From Streptomyces sedi (GTDB lineage: Bacteria > Actinomycetota > Actinomycetes > Streptomycetales > Streptomycetaceae), in the NCBI RefSeq assembly GCF_006335015.1, contig NZ_VDGT01000001.1:620001-684000 (forward strand): a stretch of DNA of 64,000 nt, written 5' to 3'. Positions 20,494 through 28,769 of the stretch are shown here, piece after piece. A program made the translations under genes and the position numbers. The notes under the pieces are model-generated. The model was not told the DNA's origin, did not search any database, and worked only from the letters and a program-made list of their open reading frames with translations. Position 1 is the first letter of the stretch; each line of letters opens with the position of its first letter.

Positions 20494-22830
20494 TCACTCC
20501 GTGACGCCGACCGCGAACTGCGGCTTGATCGGGAGGCGGTTCACCGGCTGGCCGGTGGCCGCCCTGACCGCCGCCGCCACCGCCGCCGGCGAGACGACCA
20601 GCGGCGGCGCGCCCGCCGCCTTGGCGCCGAACGGCGCGACCACGTCGCGCTCCTCCACCAGGGCCACGACCTTCACCTCGGGCGCGTCCAGCGCCGTCGC
20701 CAGCTGGTAGCCGGTCAGGTCGGCGTGGCGCACCTCGCCCCTGACCACCCGCAGATGCTCGGTGAGCGCGGCGCCGATGCCCTGGTTGACGCCGGCCTCG
20801 ATCCTGGTGCGCAGCTGGCGCGGGTTGAGCACCCGCCCCACGTCCTGCGCCACCGCCATCTCGACGACCCGCACCGAGCCCAGCTCCACGTCCACGTCCA
20901 CCACCGCGCGCACGGCGGCGAACGCGAGCCCCACGAAGGCGTCGCCCTGCCCGTTCGCGTCCAGCGGCTCCGTCGGGTGCGGGCGGCACTGGGCCGTCGC
21001 CCACAGCTCCTTGCCCTCCAACGCCTCGACGACCGGCGTGGACAGCACCCCGTCGTAGGAGGTGATTCGGCCGTCCTCGATGGTCAGCAGCTCGGCGGAC
21101 ATGCCGAAGTTGGCCGCCAGCGGCTGGAGCAGCTGGGTGCGCACCATCCGCGCCGCCCGTTCCACCGCGCCTGCCGAGACCCAGGTGTGCCGGCCGCGGC
21201 CCCCGGGCCCCGCCGGCGGCTGGTCGGTGTCGACGGGAGCGACGACCACGTCGTCGATGCCCAGCACCTCCTGCACGACCTGCCGCGCCAGGGTCGCGAA
21301 GCCCTGCCCGGTCTCCACGGCCGCGCAGAGCACGGTGGCCGTGCTGCCCTCGACCCTGACCGTCGCCGTCGACACCTCGTCGGTGCCCTCGGCGCCCAGC
21401 ATGTGCACCATGCCCAGGGCGTAGCCGACGCCGCGCCGCACGGCCGCCGGGTCGCCCGCGCCTTCCGGGCCGCCGGGCAGCAGCCAGTCCTCGATCGGTC
21501 CGTCCTTGGGCAGCGAGGGCAGCGGCGCCTCGCGCACCGCCGCCAGCAGCTCGGCGACCGGCGCGGGGCAGGTGACCGCCTGGCCCGTGGGCAGCGAGTC
21601 GCCGGTGGCCAACACGTTGCGGGCGCGCAACTCCGCCGGGTCCATGCCCAGTTGGGCGGCCAGCCGGTCCATCTGCCCCTCGTGCGCCGCGCACACCTGC
21701 ATCGCGCCCTCGCCGCGCAGAAAGCCGGCGGGCGGGTTGTTGGTGCGCACCGCCCAGCCGTCGACGACCGCGTTGGGCACCACGTACGGCCCGGCGGCGA
21801 ACGAGACGGCGGCGGCCAGCGCCTCGGCCGAGTCGTCGGCGTAGGCGCCGGCGTCCAGCACCAGCTGCGCCTCGACCTTCACCAGCCGCCCCTCGCGGTC
21901 GGCGTGGTGCCAGTACCGCAGCAGCGTCGGGTGGCGGTGCGCGTGGCCGAGGAACGACTCCTCGCGGGTGGCCGCCAGCTTCACCGGGCAGCCGGTGCGG
22001 ATCGCCAGCAGCGCCAGCGGCAGCTGGAACGACTGGTCCTCGCGGTCCCCCAACGAGCCGGGCACGCCCGTGACGTAGAGCTTGACCTGCTCGGCCGTCA
22101 GCCCCAGGCAGCCGGCCAGCCGGTCCCGGTCGGTGTGCGGGTCGGTGGCGGCGACATAGACCTCCACGCCGCCGTCCGGCCGGGGCACGGCCAGCCCCGA
22201 CTCGGCGCCGATGGGCGCCGAGTCCTGGCGGCCGATCCGGTAGAAGCCCTCGACCACCACCTCGCCGGTGGCGTTCGGGTCGCCGTGGCGCAGCGGGATG
22301 TGCCGCACCACGTTGCCGTCCGGGTGCAACGGCTCGGCCTCGAAGGCGCGTTGCGGGTTGGTGACCGCGTCGAGCGGCTCGTACTCGACGGCGATCGCCG
22401 CCGCCGCCAGCCGCGCGGTCTCCGGGTGGTCGGCGGCGATCGCCGCCACGGGCTCGCCGTGGTAGCGCACCACCTCCGAGGCGAACGCCGGCCGGTCGGC
22501 GACCCGCCGCCCCAGCAGCCCGTCGCCCTCCAGGTCCTCGTGCGTCACCACGGCGCGCACCCCCGGCATGGCGGCGGCGTCCGTGGTGTCGATCGACCTG
22601 ATCCTGGCGTGCGGGTGGGGCGAACGCAGCACCGCCGCCCACAGCAGGCCCTCGGCCCACAGGTCGGCGGTGTAGGGGAAGGTGCCCCTGGCCTTGCTCC
22701 GCGCCTCGGCCGGCGGCAGCGAGGTGCCGAGCCCGTGCGGCGTGGCACGGGCCGGCTTCGGCCTGCTGCCGGTGACCGTCGGCAGGGAGACGGCGGTGGC
22801 CGCGTCGGCCGGACCGTGGGCCTGCGCCAT
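20494..22830 (-). CDS. Xanthine dehydrogenase family, molybdopterin-binding subunit
   Basis: A 778-aa large subunit of a molybdenum hydroxylase (xanthine/aldehyde/CO dehydrogenase family). N-terminal hammerhead-type segment: GTFPYTADLWAEGLLWAAVL, then SPHPHARIRSIDTTDA. The cofactor domains follow (FLGHAHRHPTLLRYWHHAD, AGFLRGEGAMQVCAAHEGQM, VETGQGFATLARQVVQEVLG and the C-terminal DVGRVLNPRQLRTRIEAGVN, NQGIGAALTEH). The ATG at 22830 is chosen because AGGAGGAG lies 4 nt upstream; it overlaps the stop of the iron-sulfur subunit gene (TGATG). It is the third gene of a FAD - FeS - Mo operon. Substrate is unproven; a purine or a related heterocycle is the default guess. Confidence 0.9.
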   Translation of the reverse strand: MAQAHGPADAATAVSLPTVTGSRPKPARATPHGLGTSLPPAEARSKARGTFPYTADLWAEGLLWAAVLRSPHPHARIRSIDTTDAAAMPGVRAVVTHEDLEGDGLLGRRVADRPAFASEVVRYHGEPVAAIAADHPETARLAAAAIAVEYEPLDAVTNPQRAFEAEPLHPDGNVVRHIPLRHGDPNATGEVVVEGFYRIGRQDSAPIGAESGLAVPRPDGGVEVYVAATDPHTDRDRLAGCLGLTAEQVKLYVTGVPGSLGDREDQSFQLPLALLAIRTGCPVKLAATREESFLGHAHRHPTLLRYWHHADREGRLVKVEAQLVLDAGAYADDSAEALAAAVSFAAGPYVVPNAVVDGWAVRTNNPPAGFLRGEGAMQVCAAHEGQMDRLAAQLGMDPAELRARNVLATGDSLPTGQAVTCPAPVAELLAAVREAPLPSLPKDGPIEDWLLPGGPEGAGDPAAVRRGVGYALGMVHMLGAEGTDEVSTATVRVEGSTATVLCAAVETGQGFATLARQVVQEVLGIDDVVVAPVDTDQPPAGPGGRGRHTWVSAGAVERAARMVRTQLLQPLAANFGMSAELLTIEDGRITSYDGVLSTPVVEALEGKELWATAQCRPHPTEPLDANGQGDAFVGLAFAAVRAVVDVDVELGSVRVVEMAVAQDVGRVLNPRQLRTRIEAGVNQGIGAALTEHLRVVRGEVRHADLTGYQLATALDAPEVKVVALVEERDVVAPFGAKAAGAPPLVVSPAAVAAAVRAATGQPVNRLPIKPQFAVGVTE

Positions 22831-24077
22831 CACACTCCTCCTGCCTGTCCTGCCTGGGGATAGCCGCCGGCGGTCGCCGGCGGGCCCGCCTGGTGCGGAA
22901 TGCGGGGCACCACGGCCTCGCCGCCGACCGGCGGGTCGGCGCCGCGTGCCGGTGCCTCCTTCTCGGCCGCCGCCTCCTCGACGCGCGCGGCGCGCTCGGT
23001 GATGACCCGGTCCACCGCGTTGAGCACGCCCCGGTAGCCGCCGCAGCGGCAGAGGTTGCCGCAGAGCGCGCGCCTGGTCTCCAGCTCGGTGGGCGCGTGG
23101 TTGCCCTCCAGCAGGTCGTGCACCGTCATCGCCATGCCCGGCAGGCAGAAGCCGCACTGCACGTCGCAGCCCGCCAACGCCCGCTGCACGTCGGACGGTT
23201 CGCCGTCGGAGCCGAGCCCCTCGACGGTGCGGATCTCGCTGCCGGCCGAGGTGGCGGCCGGCACCAGGCAGGCGGCGACGAGCCGGCCGTCGACCTGCAC
23301 CGAGCAGGCCCCGCACTCGCCCTGCGAGCAGCCGTCCTTGGCGCCGGCCAGGCCCAGCCGCTCGCGCAGCACATAGAGCAGGGACTCGCCGATCCACGCG
23401 TCGGTCACGTGGCGTTCGACGCCGTTGACCCGCAACGCGTAGGAGACGCGGGGGTGTTCGCTGCTGCTCGCGGCCGGCGCCGGCGCCTCGGGCGCGGCGT
23501 CCACGGGATCGGCCGGATGCGGCTCCCCGCCGGAGGGCGTGGGCCAGGGCGCCGGCGCCGCCGGCGCGGGCCCCTCGGCGGCCCAGGCGTCCGGCTCGGC
23601 CTGGTGCGTCGCCCGCTCCTCCGGCCCCTCGCCGAGCGGGCGGCGCTCGGCGCGCCCCTCGAACGAGCCGGCGAGCGCGGCGGCGGCCCCCTGCCCCATG
23701 GCACCGGCCGCCGGGGAACGGGACTCCGCCGGGTCGAAGGCCCCGGACGGGTCGAACGTCCCCGTCGGGTCGAGCGGCCCCCCGGGATCGGGCGGCCCCG
23801 TCGGCGCCCCGGGCTCCTCGCCCGGCGCCGCGAACGGCATCGTCCACTGGCCGGTGGCGGCCGGGTCGACGCTGGGCTGCGTCGTCGCCGGCGGCCCGCC
23901 CGACTCGATCACCGGCGGCTGGTAGCCCTGGCCGGGCGCGGCCAGCGGCTCGGTGCCGCCGAGCGCCGGCAGGCCGCCCGGCAGCTCAAGGAAGCCGGTG
24001 GCCTCGGCGTCGTACTCGTTGCCCCAGTTGGGCTGCGGGCCGGGCGCGTTCGGGTCAGGGGGGTGCTCGTTGCTCAT
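22830..24077 (-). CDS. Molybdenum hydroxylase [2Fe-2S] subunit with long disordered N-terminus
   Basis: A 415-aa protein. The iron-sulfur subunit proper is residues about 210-365: plant-type cluster Cys250, 255, 258 and 270 (CSQGECGAC...C), and the second cluster Cys308, 311, 343 and 345 (CGFC...CRC). Family members are usually 150-200 aa. Here a 210-residue Pro/Ala/Gly/Glu-rich leader precedes the domain, and an Ala/Glu/Gly-rich tail of about 50 residues follows. The start ATG 24077 overlaps the FAD gene stop by ATGA, so there is no room to shorten it without losing coupling. It transfers electrons from the Mo centre to FAD. Confidence 0.88.
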   Translation of the reverse strand: MSNEHPPDPNAPGPQPNWGNEYDAEATGFLELPGGLPALGGTEPLAAPGQGYQPPVIESGGPPATTQPSVDPAATGQWTMPFAAPGEEPGAPTGPPDPGGPLDPTGTFDPSGAFDPAESRSPAAGAMGQGAAAALAGSFEGRAERRPLGEGPEERATHQAEPDAWAAEGPAPAAPAPWPTPSGGEPHPADPVDAAPEAPAPAASSSEHPRVSYALRVNGVERHVTDAWIGESLLYVLRERLGLAGAKDGCSQGECGACSVQVDGRLVAACLVPAATSAGSEIRTVEGLGSDGEPSDVQRALAGCDVQCGFCLPGMAMTVHDLLEGNHAPTELETRRALCGNLCRCGGYRGVLNAVDRVITERAARVEEAAAEKEAPARGADPPVGGEAVVPRIPHQAGPPATAGGYPQAGQAGGV

Positions 24078-24967
24078 CGGAGAGCCCTTCCGAGTCCGCG
24101 GCGGGCCAGTGCCGCCACGGTACGCCTCAGGTGCAGCACGGCGGGCGCGAGTTGGGCGGGTTCGCCGCCGTCGCCCGCCGGTCTCGGGTCGGGGATGCAG
24201 GCCATCCCCACATAGTCGCCGAAGGCGGCCAGCGCCTCGGGCGCGAGCCCCCGCTGGCCGTCCCAGTCCACCAGCGAGGCGACCCAGCGCTCCGCGTCCA
24301 GGGGACGCAGCGGCATCGGCGCCACCGCGCCGACCGCGCACCGCACCTCGCGGCGCAGCGGGTCGAGCACCACGGCGACGGAGGCCAGCGCGCGCGAGGG
24401 GCCGGTGCGCGCGGTGGCCTTGAGGAACGTCTGGGGGGCGTGCAGCAGCGGGACCCGGACGTGGGCCAGCAGCTCGCCGGGGTTGAGCCGGTCCCGGCCG
24501 GCCAGCAGATGGCTGACCGGAATCTGCCGCCCCTCGCCGTCCGGCGCCGCTACCAGCAGCGTCGCCTCCAGCGCCGCGAGCACCGGCAGGGTGTCGCCGG
24601 AGGGGGCGGCGGAGATGATGTTGCCGCCGAGCGTGCCGGCGTTGCGGACCTGGGGCGGGCCCGCCGCGCGGGCGGCGGTGGCCAGGGCGGGGATCAGGGC
24701 CGAGAAGTCGGGGCGACTCATCCGGGAGTGGGTCAGGCAGGCGCCCAGCAGCGCGTGACCGTCCTGGTACGCCCAGCCGCGCAGCTCAGCGAGCCGGCCG
24801 AGCCCCACCAGGGCGGCGGGCCGCAGCATCCCCGCGTTGACGCCGGCCATCAGGTCTGTGCCACCGGCGACCGGCACGGCCGCCGGATTGTCGGCGAGGG
24901 CCGCCACCGCCTCGTCCAACGTGGCCGGTAGCGCGACGAGCTGGGCCCCCGGCGCGTGCGTGCTCAA
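24074..24967 (-). CDS. Molybdenum hydroxylase FAD-binding subunit
   Basis: A 297-aa medium subunit with the FAD-binding PCMH fold: VPVAGGTDLMAGVNAGMLRP (about 31-50), AGPPQVRNAGTLGGNIISAA (about 100-120) and SGDTLPVLAALEA. The start is taken as the TTG at 24967 (LSTHAPGAQ), since the fold begins directly after it and no ATG/GTG is nearby; the ribosome binding site is weak. First gene of the three-gene operon; its stop overlaps the next start (ATGA). It carries electrons to NAD+ or another acceptor. Confidence 0.87.
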   Translation of the reverse strand: MSTHAPGAQLVALPATLDEAVAALADNPAAVPVAGGTDLMAGVNAGMLRPAALVGLGRLAELRGWAYQDGHALLGACLTHSRMSRPDFSALIPALATAARAAGPPQVRNAGTLGGNIISAAPSGDTLPVLAALEATLLVAAPDGEGRQIPVSHLLAGRDRLNPGELLAHVRVPLLHAPQTFLKATARTGPSRALASVAVVLDPLRREVRCAVGAVAPMPLRPLDAERWVASLVDWDGQRGLAPEALAAFGDYVGMACIPDPRPAGDGGEPAQLAPAVLHLRRTVAALARRGLGRALR

Positions 24968-25245
24968 TCCTGCTGCCCCTTTCCGGTTGTCCCGGCTGCC
25001 GAGCCGTACGGTACGTGGTCCGGGCCCGGACGTGGCAACTCTGGCACATTTTTCGCCGCCGCAGCGGCGCGCCCCCGGTCGGCTTCGGGGCGCAACCGCC
25101 TTCGTGCCGTGGCACGTTGGGCGCACGCTCACACGATCAGGGCACGCACACGATCAGGGCACCGCTCGAACGCGGGTCGGCCACACCCCGGACACCGCGC
25201 CACGGGGCGCGACCCGGCCGGCGGGCCGGCCCGGGGTGCGGGGCG

Positions 25246-25539
25246 TCACTTGTCGCCCTTGCCGCCCTTACCGTCCTTGCCACCGAACGCGCCCATGGAC
25301 TCGTAGATCTCCTTGCAGGTCGGACAGACCGGGTACTTCTTGGGGTCGCGCCCCGGGACCCAGACCTTGCCGCAGAGCGCGACGACGGGGGTGCCGTCCA
25401 TCGCGCTGGCCATGATCTTGTCCTTCTGGACATAGTGCGCGAACCGCTCGTGATCGCCGTCACCGTGCGTGGTCTGCGGGGTGGGCTCGACGATCGTGCC
25501 GGTGCCCGCTCCGCGCTCGGGCTCCTCAACAGTGCTCAT
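25246..25539 (-). CDS. DUF3039 domain protein
   Basis: A 97-aa soluble protein of the actinobacterial DUF3039 family, function unknown. Features: HGDGDHERFAHYVQKDKIMA, VVALCGKVWVPGRDPKKYPV and CPTCKEIYESM. The single Cys plus the CPTC pair could bind zinc. A Gly/Lys tail (GGKDGKGGKGDK) ends the protein. It lies 11 bp downstream of the YqgE gene on the same strand, so the two are likely cotranscribed. Confidence 0.85.
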   Translation of the reverse strand: MSTVEEPERGAGTGTIVEPTPQTTHGDGDHERFAHYVQKDKIMASAMDGTPVVALCGKVWVPGRDPKKYPVCPTCKEIYESMGAFGGKDGKGGKGDK

Positions 25540-25550
25540 GAGTACCTAGC

Positions 25551-26108
25551 CTAATTGAGCGAGGGGTCGTCCGGGTACGTGGCGAGCAGCGCCAGGTTGC
25601 CGCGCTGACGGCGCAGCACCGCCCGCCACAGCCGTTCCGGCTCCGGCTCGGAGACGTCGCCCGGCTCGGAGTCCACGACGTACCAGGCGCCCTCGTCCAG
25701 CTCCCGTTCCAACTGCTCTGGCCCCCAGCCGGCGTAGCCGGCGAAGACGCGCAGCGAACCCAGCTCGGCGGCCAGCACCTCGGGCGGCGCCTCCAGGTCG
25801 ACCAGGCCGATCGAGCCGTGCACCCTGCGCCACCCCAGCGGGCCGGTGCCGGGCACGACGGCCAGCGCGAGCGCCGCGTCCAGCGCGACCGGCCCGCCCT
25901 GGAAGACCACGCCCGGCTCGCCGGCCAGCGCCGCCCAGGGCTCCAGCACCTCCGAGACATCGACCGGCGTCGGCCGGTTCAGCACCACGCCCAGGGCGCC
26001 GTCCCCGTCGTGGTCCAGCAGCAGCACCACGGAACGGTCGAAGTTCGGGTCGGACAGCGCGGGGGTGGCCACCAGCAGCTGCCCGGTGAGCGAGGAGACC
26101 TCGGACAT
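25551..26108 (-). CDS. YqgE/AlgH family protein (UPF0301)
   Basis: A 185-aa protein of the widely conserved YqgE/AlgH family, function not settled. Signature segments: TGQLLVATPALSDPNFDRSV (about 8-27), VVLLLDHDGDGALGVVLNRP, FQGGPVALDAALAL, RVFAGYAGWGPEQLE and GAWYVVDSEPGD. The ATG at 26108 gives MSEVSSLTG; an in-frame upstream ATG would add only MGNHGR and lacks a better ribosome site. It leads a pair with DUF3039. Confidence 0.9.
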   Translation of the reverse strand: MSEVSSLTGQLLVATPALSDPNFDRSVVLLLDHDGDGALGVVLNRPTPVDVSEVLEPWAALAGEPGVVFQGGPVALDAALALAVVPGTGPLGWRRVHGSIGLVDLEAPPEVLAAELGSLRVFAGYAGWGPEQLERELDEGAWYVVDSEPGDVSEPEPERLWRAVLRRQRGNLALLATYPDDPSLN

Positions 26109-26242
26109 GCGCCCATGATTCCCCATCCCCCACCACGGACGGCAGTGGGCGGCCCAGCCCAGGCGCGCGGGGAGCGGGCTCACGCCGACAACCCACCTGG
26201 CCGGTGCGGACCGTAGTCGCCTGACCCCCGCCACGAATGCAC

Positions 26243-26345
26243 CGCGCAGTTCCCCGCGCCCCCAGACAGGCCGCCACCTGCCGAAGCTGAACCGCGCACC
26301 CGACCGACCACGCCCACCACAACCAGGGGCGCGGGGAACTGCGCG
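26243..26345. repeat. Intergenic inverted repeat, copy 5 (long loop)
   Basis: Arms at 26243-26262 and 26326-26345 match the family, but the loop is 63 nt and differs in sequence. Left and right flanks (about 26184-26242 and 26346-26400) match other copies. Confidence 0.88.
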
Positions 26346-26456
26346 AGCAACCACACACCGGGCTCACGCCGACAACCCACCCAGCCACGAAGCTCCGTAG
26401 TCGACCAACCCCCGCCACGAATGCACCGCACCCCCAAGCCGCCCACCGCCGGTGAA

Positions 26457-26476
26457 GGGGCGCGGGGAACCGCGCG
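26457..26476. repeat. Degenerate intergenic repeat, copy 6
   Basis: Only the right arm remains, with one change (GGAACCGCG). The left arm is deleted to a short remnant near 26425, while the flanks stay recognisable. Copies 5 and 6 together fill most of the 495-bp gap between YqgE and murA. Confidence 0.8.
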
Positions 26477-26603
26477 AGCAACCGACCACCGGGGCGAGGA
26501 CGACAACCCACCCCGGCCGGCAAGGCCACCCGCACCGCGCGCGTTCGGGCCATTACCATTCCGAGTGGTCCCCCCGCACCCGTTCGAAAAGATCGCGAGT
26601 TCC

Positions 26604-27923
26604 ATGAGCGACGACGTACTCCTTGTCCACGGCGGCACCCCGATCGAGGGCGAGATTCGCGTTCGAGGGGCGAAGAACCTGGTCCCGAAGGCGATGGTGG
26701 CCGCCCTCCTCGGCAGCGCGCCGAGCCGGCTGCGGAACGTTCCGGAGATCCGCGACGTGCGGGTGGTGCGCGGCCTGCTCCAGTTGCACGGCGTGACCGT
26801 GCGCAGCGGGGAGGAGCCGGGTGAGCTGGTGCTCGACCCCTCGCACGTGGAGAGCGCCAACGTCGCCGACATCGACGCGCACGCCGGCTCCTCGCGCATC
26901 CCGATCCTGTTCTGCGGCCCGCTGCTGCACCGGCTCGGGCACGCGTTCATCCCCGGTCTCGGCGGCTGCGACATCGGCGGCCGGCCGGTGGACTTCCACT
27001 TCGACGTGCTGCGGCAGTTCGGCGCCACCATCGAGAAGCGCGCCGACGGCCAGTACCTGACCGCGCCGCAGCGGCTGCGCGGCTGCCGGATCAGGCTGCC
27101 CTACCCGTCGGTCGGCTCCACCGAGCAGGTGCTGCTGACGGCCGTGCTGGCGGAGGGGGTGACGGAGCTGGCCAACGCGGCGGTCGAGCCGGAGATCGAG
27201 GACCTGATCTGCGTTCTCCAGAAGATGGGCGCGATCATCTCGCTCGACACCGACCGCACCATCCGGATCACCGGCGTCGACCAGCTCGGCGGCTACACCC
27301 ACCGCGCGCTGCCGGACCGCCTTGAGGCCGCCTCCTGGGCGAGCGCGGCGCTCGCCACCAAGGGCAGCGTCTACGTCAGGGGCGCGAGCCAGCGCGAGAT
27401 GCTGACGTTCCTCAACGTGTACCGCAAGGTCGGCGGCGCGTTCGAGGTGGACGAGGCGGGCATCAGGTTCTGGCACCCCGGCGGCCCGTTGAACGCGATC
27501 GCGCTGGAGACGGACGTGCACCCCGGCTTCCAGACCGACTGGCAGCAGCCGCTGGTGGTGGCGCTCACGCAGGCGTCGGGGCTCTCCATCGTGCACGAGA
27601 CGGTCTACGAGTCGCGGCTCGGCTTCACGAGCGCGCTCAACCAGATGGGCGCCCACATCCAGCTCTACCGCGAGTGCCTGGGCGGCACGCCCTGCCGCTT
27701 CGGGCAGCGGAACTTCCTGCACTCGGCCGTCGTCTCGGGGCCCACCACGCTCCAGGGCGGCGATCTGGTCATCCCCGACCTGCGGGGCGGATTCTCCTAT
27801 CTGATCGCCGCGTTGGCGGCGCACGGCACGTCGCGGGTGCACGGCATCGAGCTAATCAACCGGGGCTATGAGAACTTCCTCCACAAGCTGGAGGAGTTGG
27901 GCGCCAAGGTCGAACGTCCCTGA
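26604..27923 (+). CDS. murA: UDP-N-acetylglucosamine 1-carboxyvinyltransferase
   Basis: A 439-aa enolpyruvyl transferase that catalyses the first committed step of peptidoglycan precursor synthesis. Visible: EIRVRGAKNLVPKAMVAALL (the KN pair of the active site, about 24-25), the catalytic loop GLGGCDIGGRPVDFH with Cys122 (the fosfomycin-target position; Cys retained, so not the Asp variant), and EDLICVLQKMGA and RGGFSYLIAALAAHG near the end. The start ATG 26604 gives MSDDVLLVHGG. It is followed by a perfect bidirectional terminator shared with hupA. It is near the length of other MurA proteins. Confidence 0.96.
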   Translation: MSDDVLLVHGGTPIEGEIRVRGAKNLVPKAMVAALLGSAPSRLRNVPEIRDVRVVRGLLQLHGVTVRSGEEPGELVLDPSHVESANVADIDAHAGSSRIPILFCGPLLHRLGHAFIPGLGGCDIGGRPVDFHFDVLRQFGATIEKRADGQYLTAPQRLRGCRIRLPYPSVGSTEQVLLTAVLAEGVTELANAAVEPEIEDLICVLQKMGAIISLDTDRTIRITGVDQLGGYTHRALPDRLEAASWASAALATKGSVYVRGASQREMLTFLNVYRKVGGAFEVDEAGIRFWHPGGPLNAIALETDVHPGFQTDWQQPLVVALTQASGLSIVHETVYESRLGFTSALNQMGAHIQLYRECLGGTPCRFGQRNFLHSAVVSGPTTLQGGDLVIPDLRGGFSYLIAALAAHGTSRVHGIELINRGYENFLHKLEELGAKVERP

Positions 27924-27978
27924 CCGGCCACGACGGGCCCGAAGGGCACGCGTGAGCGAAGGGTGAACGAACATGCGT

Positions 27979-28009
27979 AAGGGGTGGCCCCATTGCGGGG
28001 CCACCCCTT
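27979..28009. terminator. Bidirectional hairpin terminator, murA / hupA
   Basis: A perfect 13-bp stem AAGGGGTGGCCCC / GGGGCCACCCCTT with a 5-nt loop. The A/T pairs at its base give short A and T runs on each strand. Confidence 0.9.
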
Positions 28010-28029
28010 CAGTCGTCCTCAGCCGAGGG

Positions 28030-28311
28030 TCACTTGCCCTTGGCGGCTTCCTTCAGCTTGGTGCCGGCGGAGACCTTGACGCTGTACCCGGCCGGGATCT
28101 GGATGGGCTCGCCGGTCTGCGGGTTGCGCGCGGTGCGGGCGGCGCGGTGGGTGCGCTCGAAGGTCAGGAAACCGGGGATGGTGACCTTCTCGTCGCCCTT
28201 GGAGACGACCTCCCCCACGGTCTCGGCCAGGGCCGCCAGCACGGCGTCGGCGTCCTTCCGAGTCACCTCGGCGCGCTCGGACAGAGCGGCCACCAGCTCA
28301 CTGCGGTTCAT
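28030..28311 (-). CDS. hupA: HU-family nucleoid protein (HupA type)
   Basis: A 93-aa histone-like DNA-binding protein without the Lys/Ala tail of the sporulation-associated HupS. It starts MNRSELVAALSERAEVTRKD, contains GDEKVTIPGFLTFERTHRAA (DNA-binding arm) and ARNPQTGEPIQIPAGYSVKV, and ends KLKEAAKGK. The ATG at 28311 is preferred over one 21 nt upstream because GGGAG lies 8-9 nt before it and the family begins with MNRSELV. It bends and compacts the chromosome in vegetative cells. Confidence 0.96.
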   Translation of the reverse strand: MNRSELVAALSERAEVTRKDADAVLAALAETVGEVVSKGDEKVTIPGFLTFERTHRAARTARNPQTGEPIQIPAGYSVKVSAGTKLKEAAKGK

Positions 28312-28742
28312 ATTTCGTACTCCCAAGTTCATCTTGCCAATGAGGCGTGAGATCGAAGCCGATGCTGCCAGGACCCACTGACACTGCCAGGACCAGGGGT
28401 CCTCCCTGGCACCCGGGTACGCATCCTGCCCTCACCAGTGGCGGGAAGGCCAATCCGAGGCCCCCGGTCGGACGCCGTGAAGCGCCCTGGTCCCGCAGGT
28501 TGTGACGTGCCCGAGGCCGTGCCTCCCGGTCACCCTAAGGGGCAGCCGGAGCGCGTTGGCAACCGACTCGCCGCCCCGCGCGCCGCCGCCGGGGCGGCTC
28601 GGCGTGAACGCGACAGCCCGTGCACGGCCCGTAGAACGGCCCCGAACGGACCGGAGCGGAAGGCGCGGCCGGAGGTGAACGCCGCCCCCTGTCCCCGACG
28701 CCCTTGCGGCGAGGGCGAGTTGGGCACCGTCCCGCTCCGGGG
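28312..28742. other. Intergenic region upstream of hupA (431 bp)
   Basis: No gene is supported. It contains the hupA promoter. Direct repeats CTGCCAGGACC occur at 28365-28375 and 28384-28394 (19 bp apart), followed by a GGACCAGGGGTCC near-palindrome (28390-28402), all upstream of hupA. 28450-28740 shows nothing recognisable. Confidence 0.5.
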
Positions 28743-28764
28743 GCGCGCCGGGGCTCCGGCGCGC
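28743..28764 (-). terminator. Hairpin terminator after the malic enzyme gene
   Basis: A perfect 9-bp stem GCGCGCCGG / CCGGCGCGC with a 4-nt loop, 5 nt past the malic enzyme stop. Confidence 0.6.
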
Positions 28765-28769
28765 GCCGC

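Noticed and set aside
20494..23847. Very long minus-strand frame extending the Mo-binding subunit upstream
   Set aside because: The extra part is antisense-frame noise over the iron-sulfur subunit gene (Arg/Gly/Ala-rich). The ribosome site and TGATG overlap place the start at 22830.
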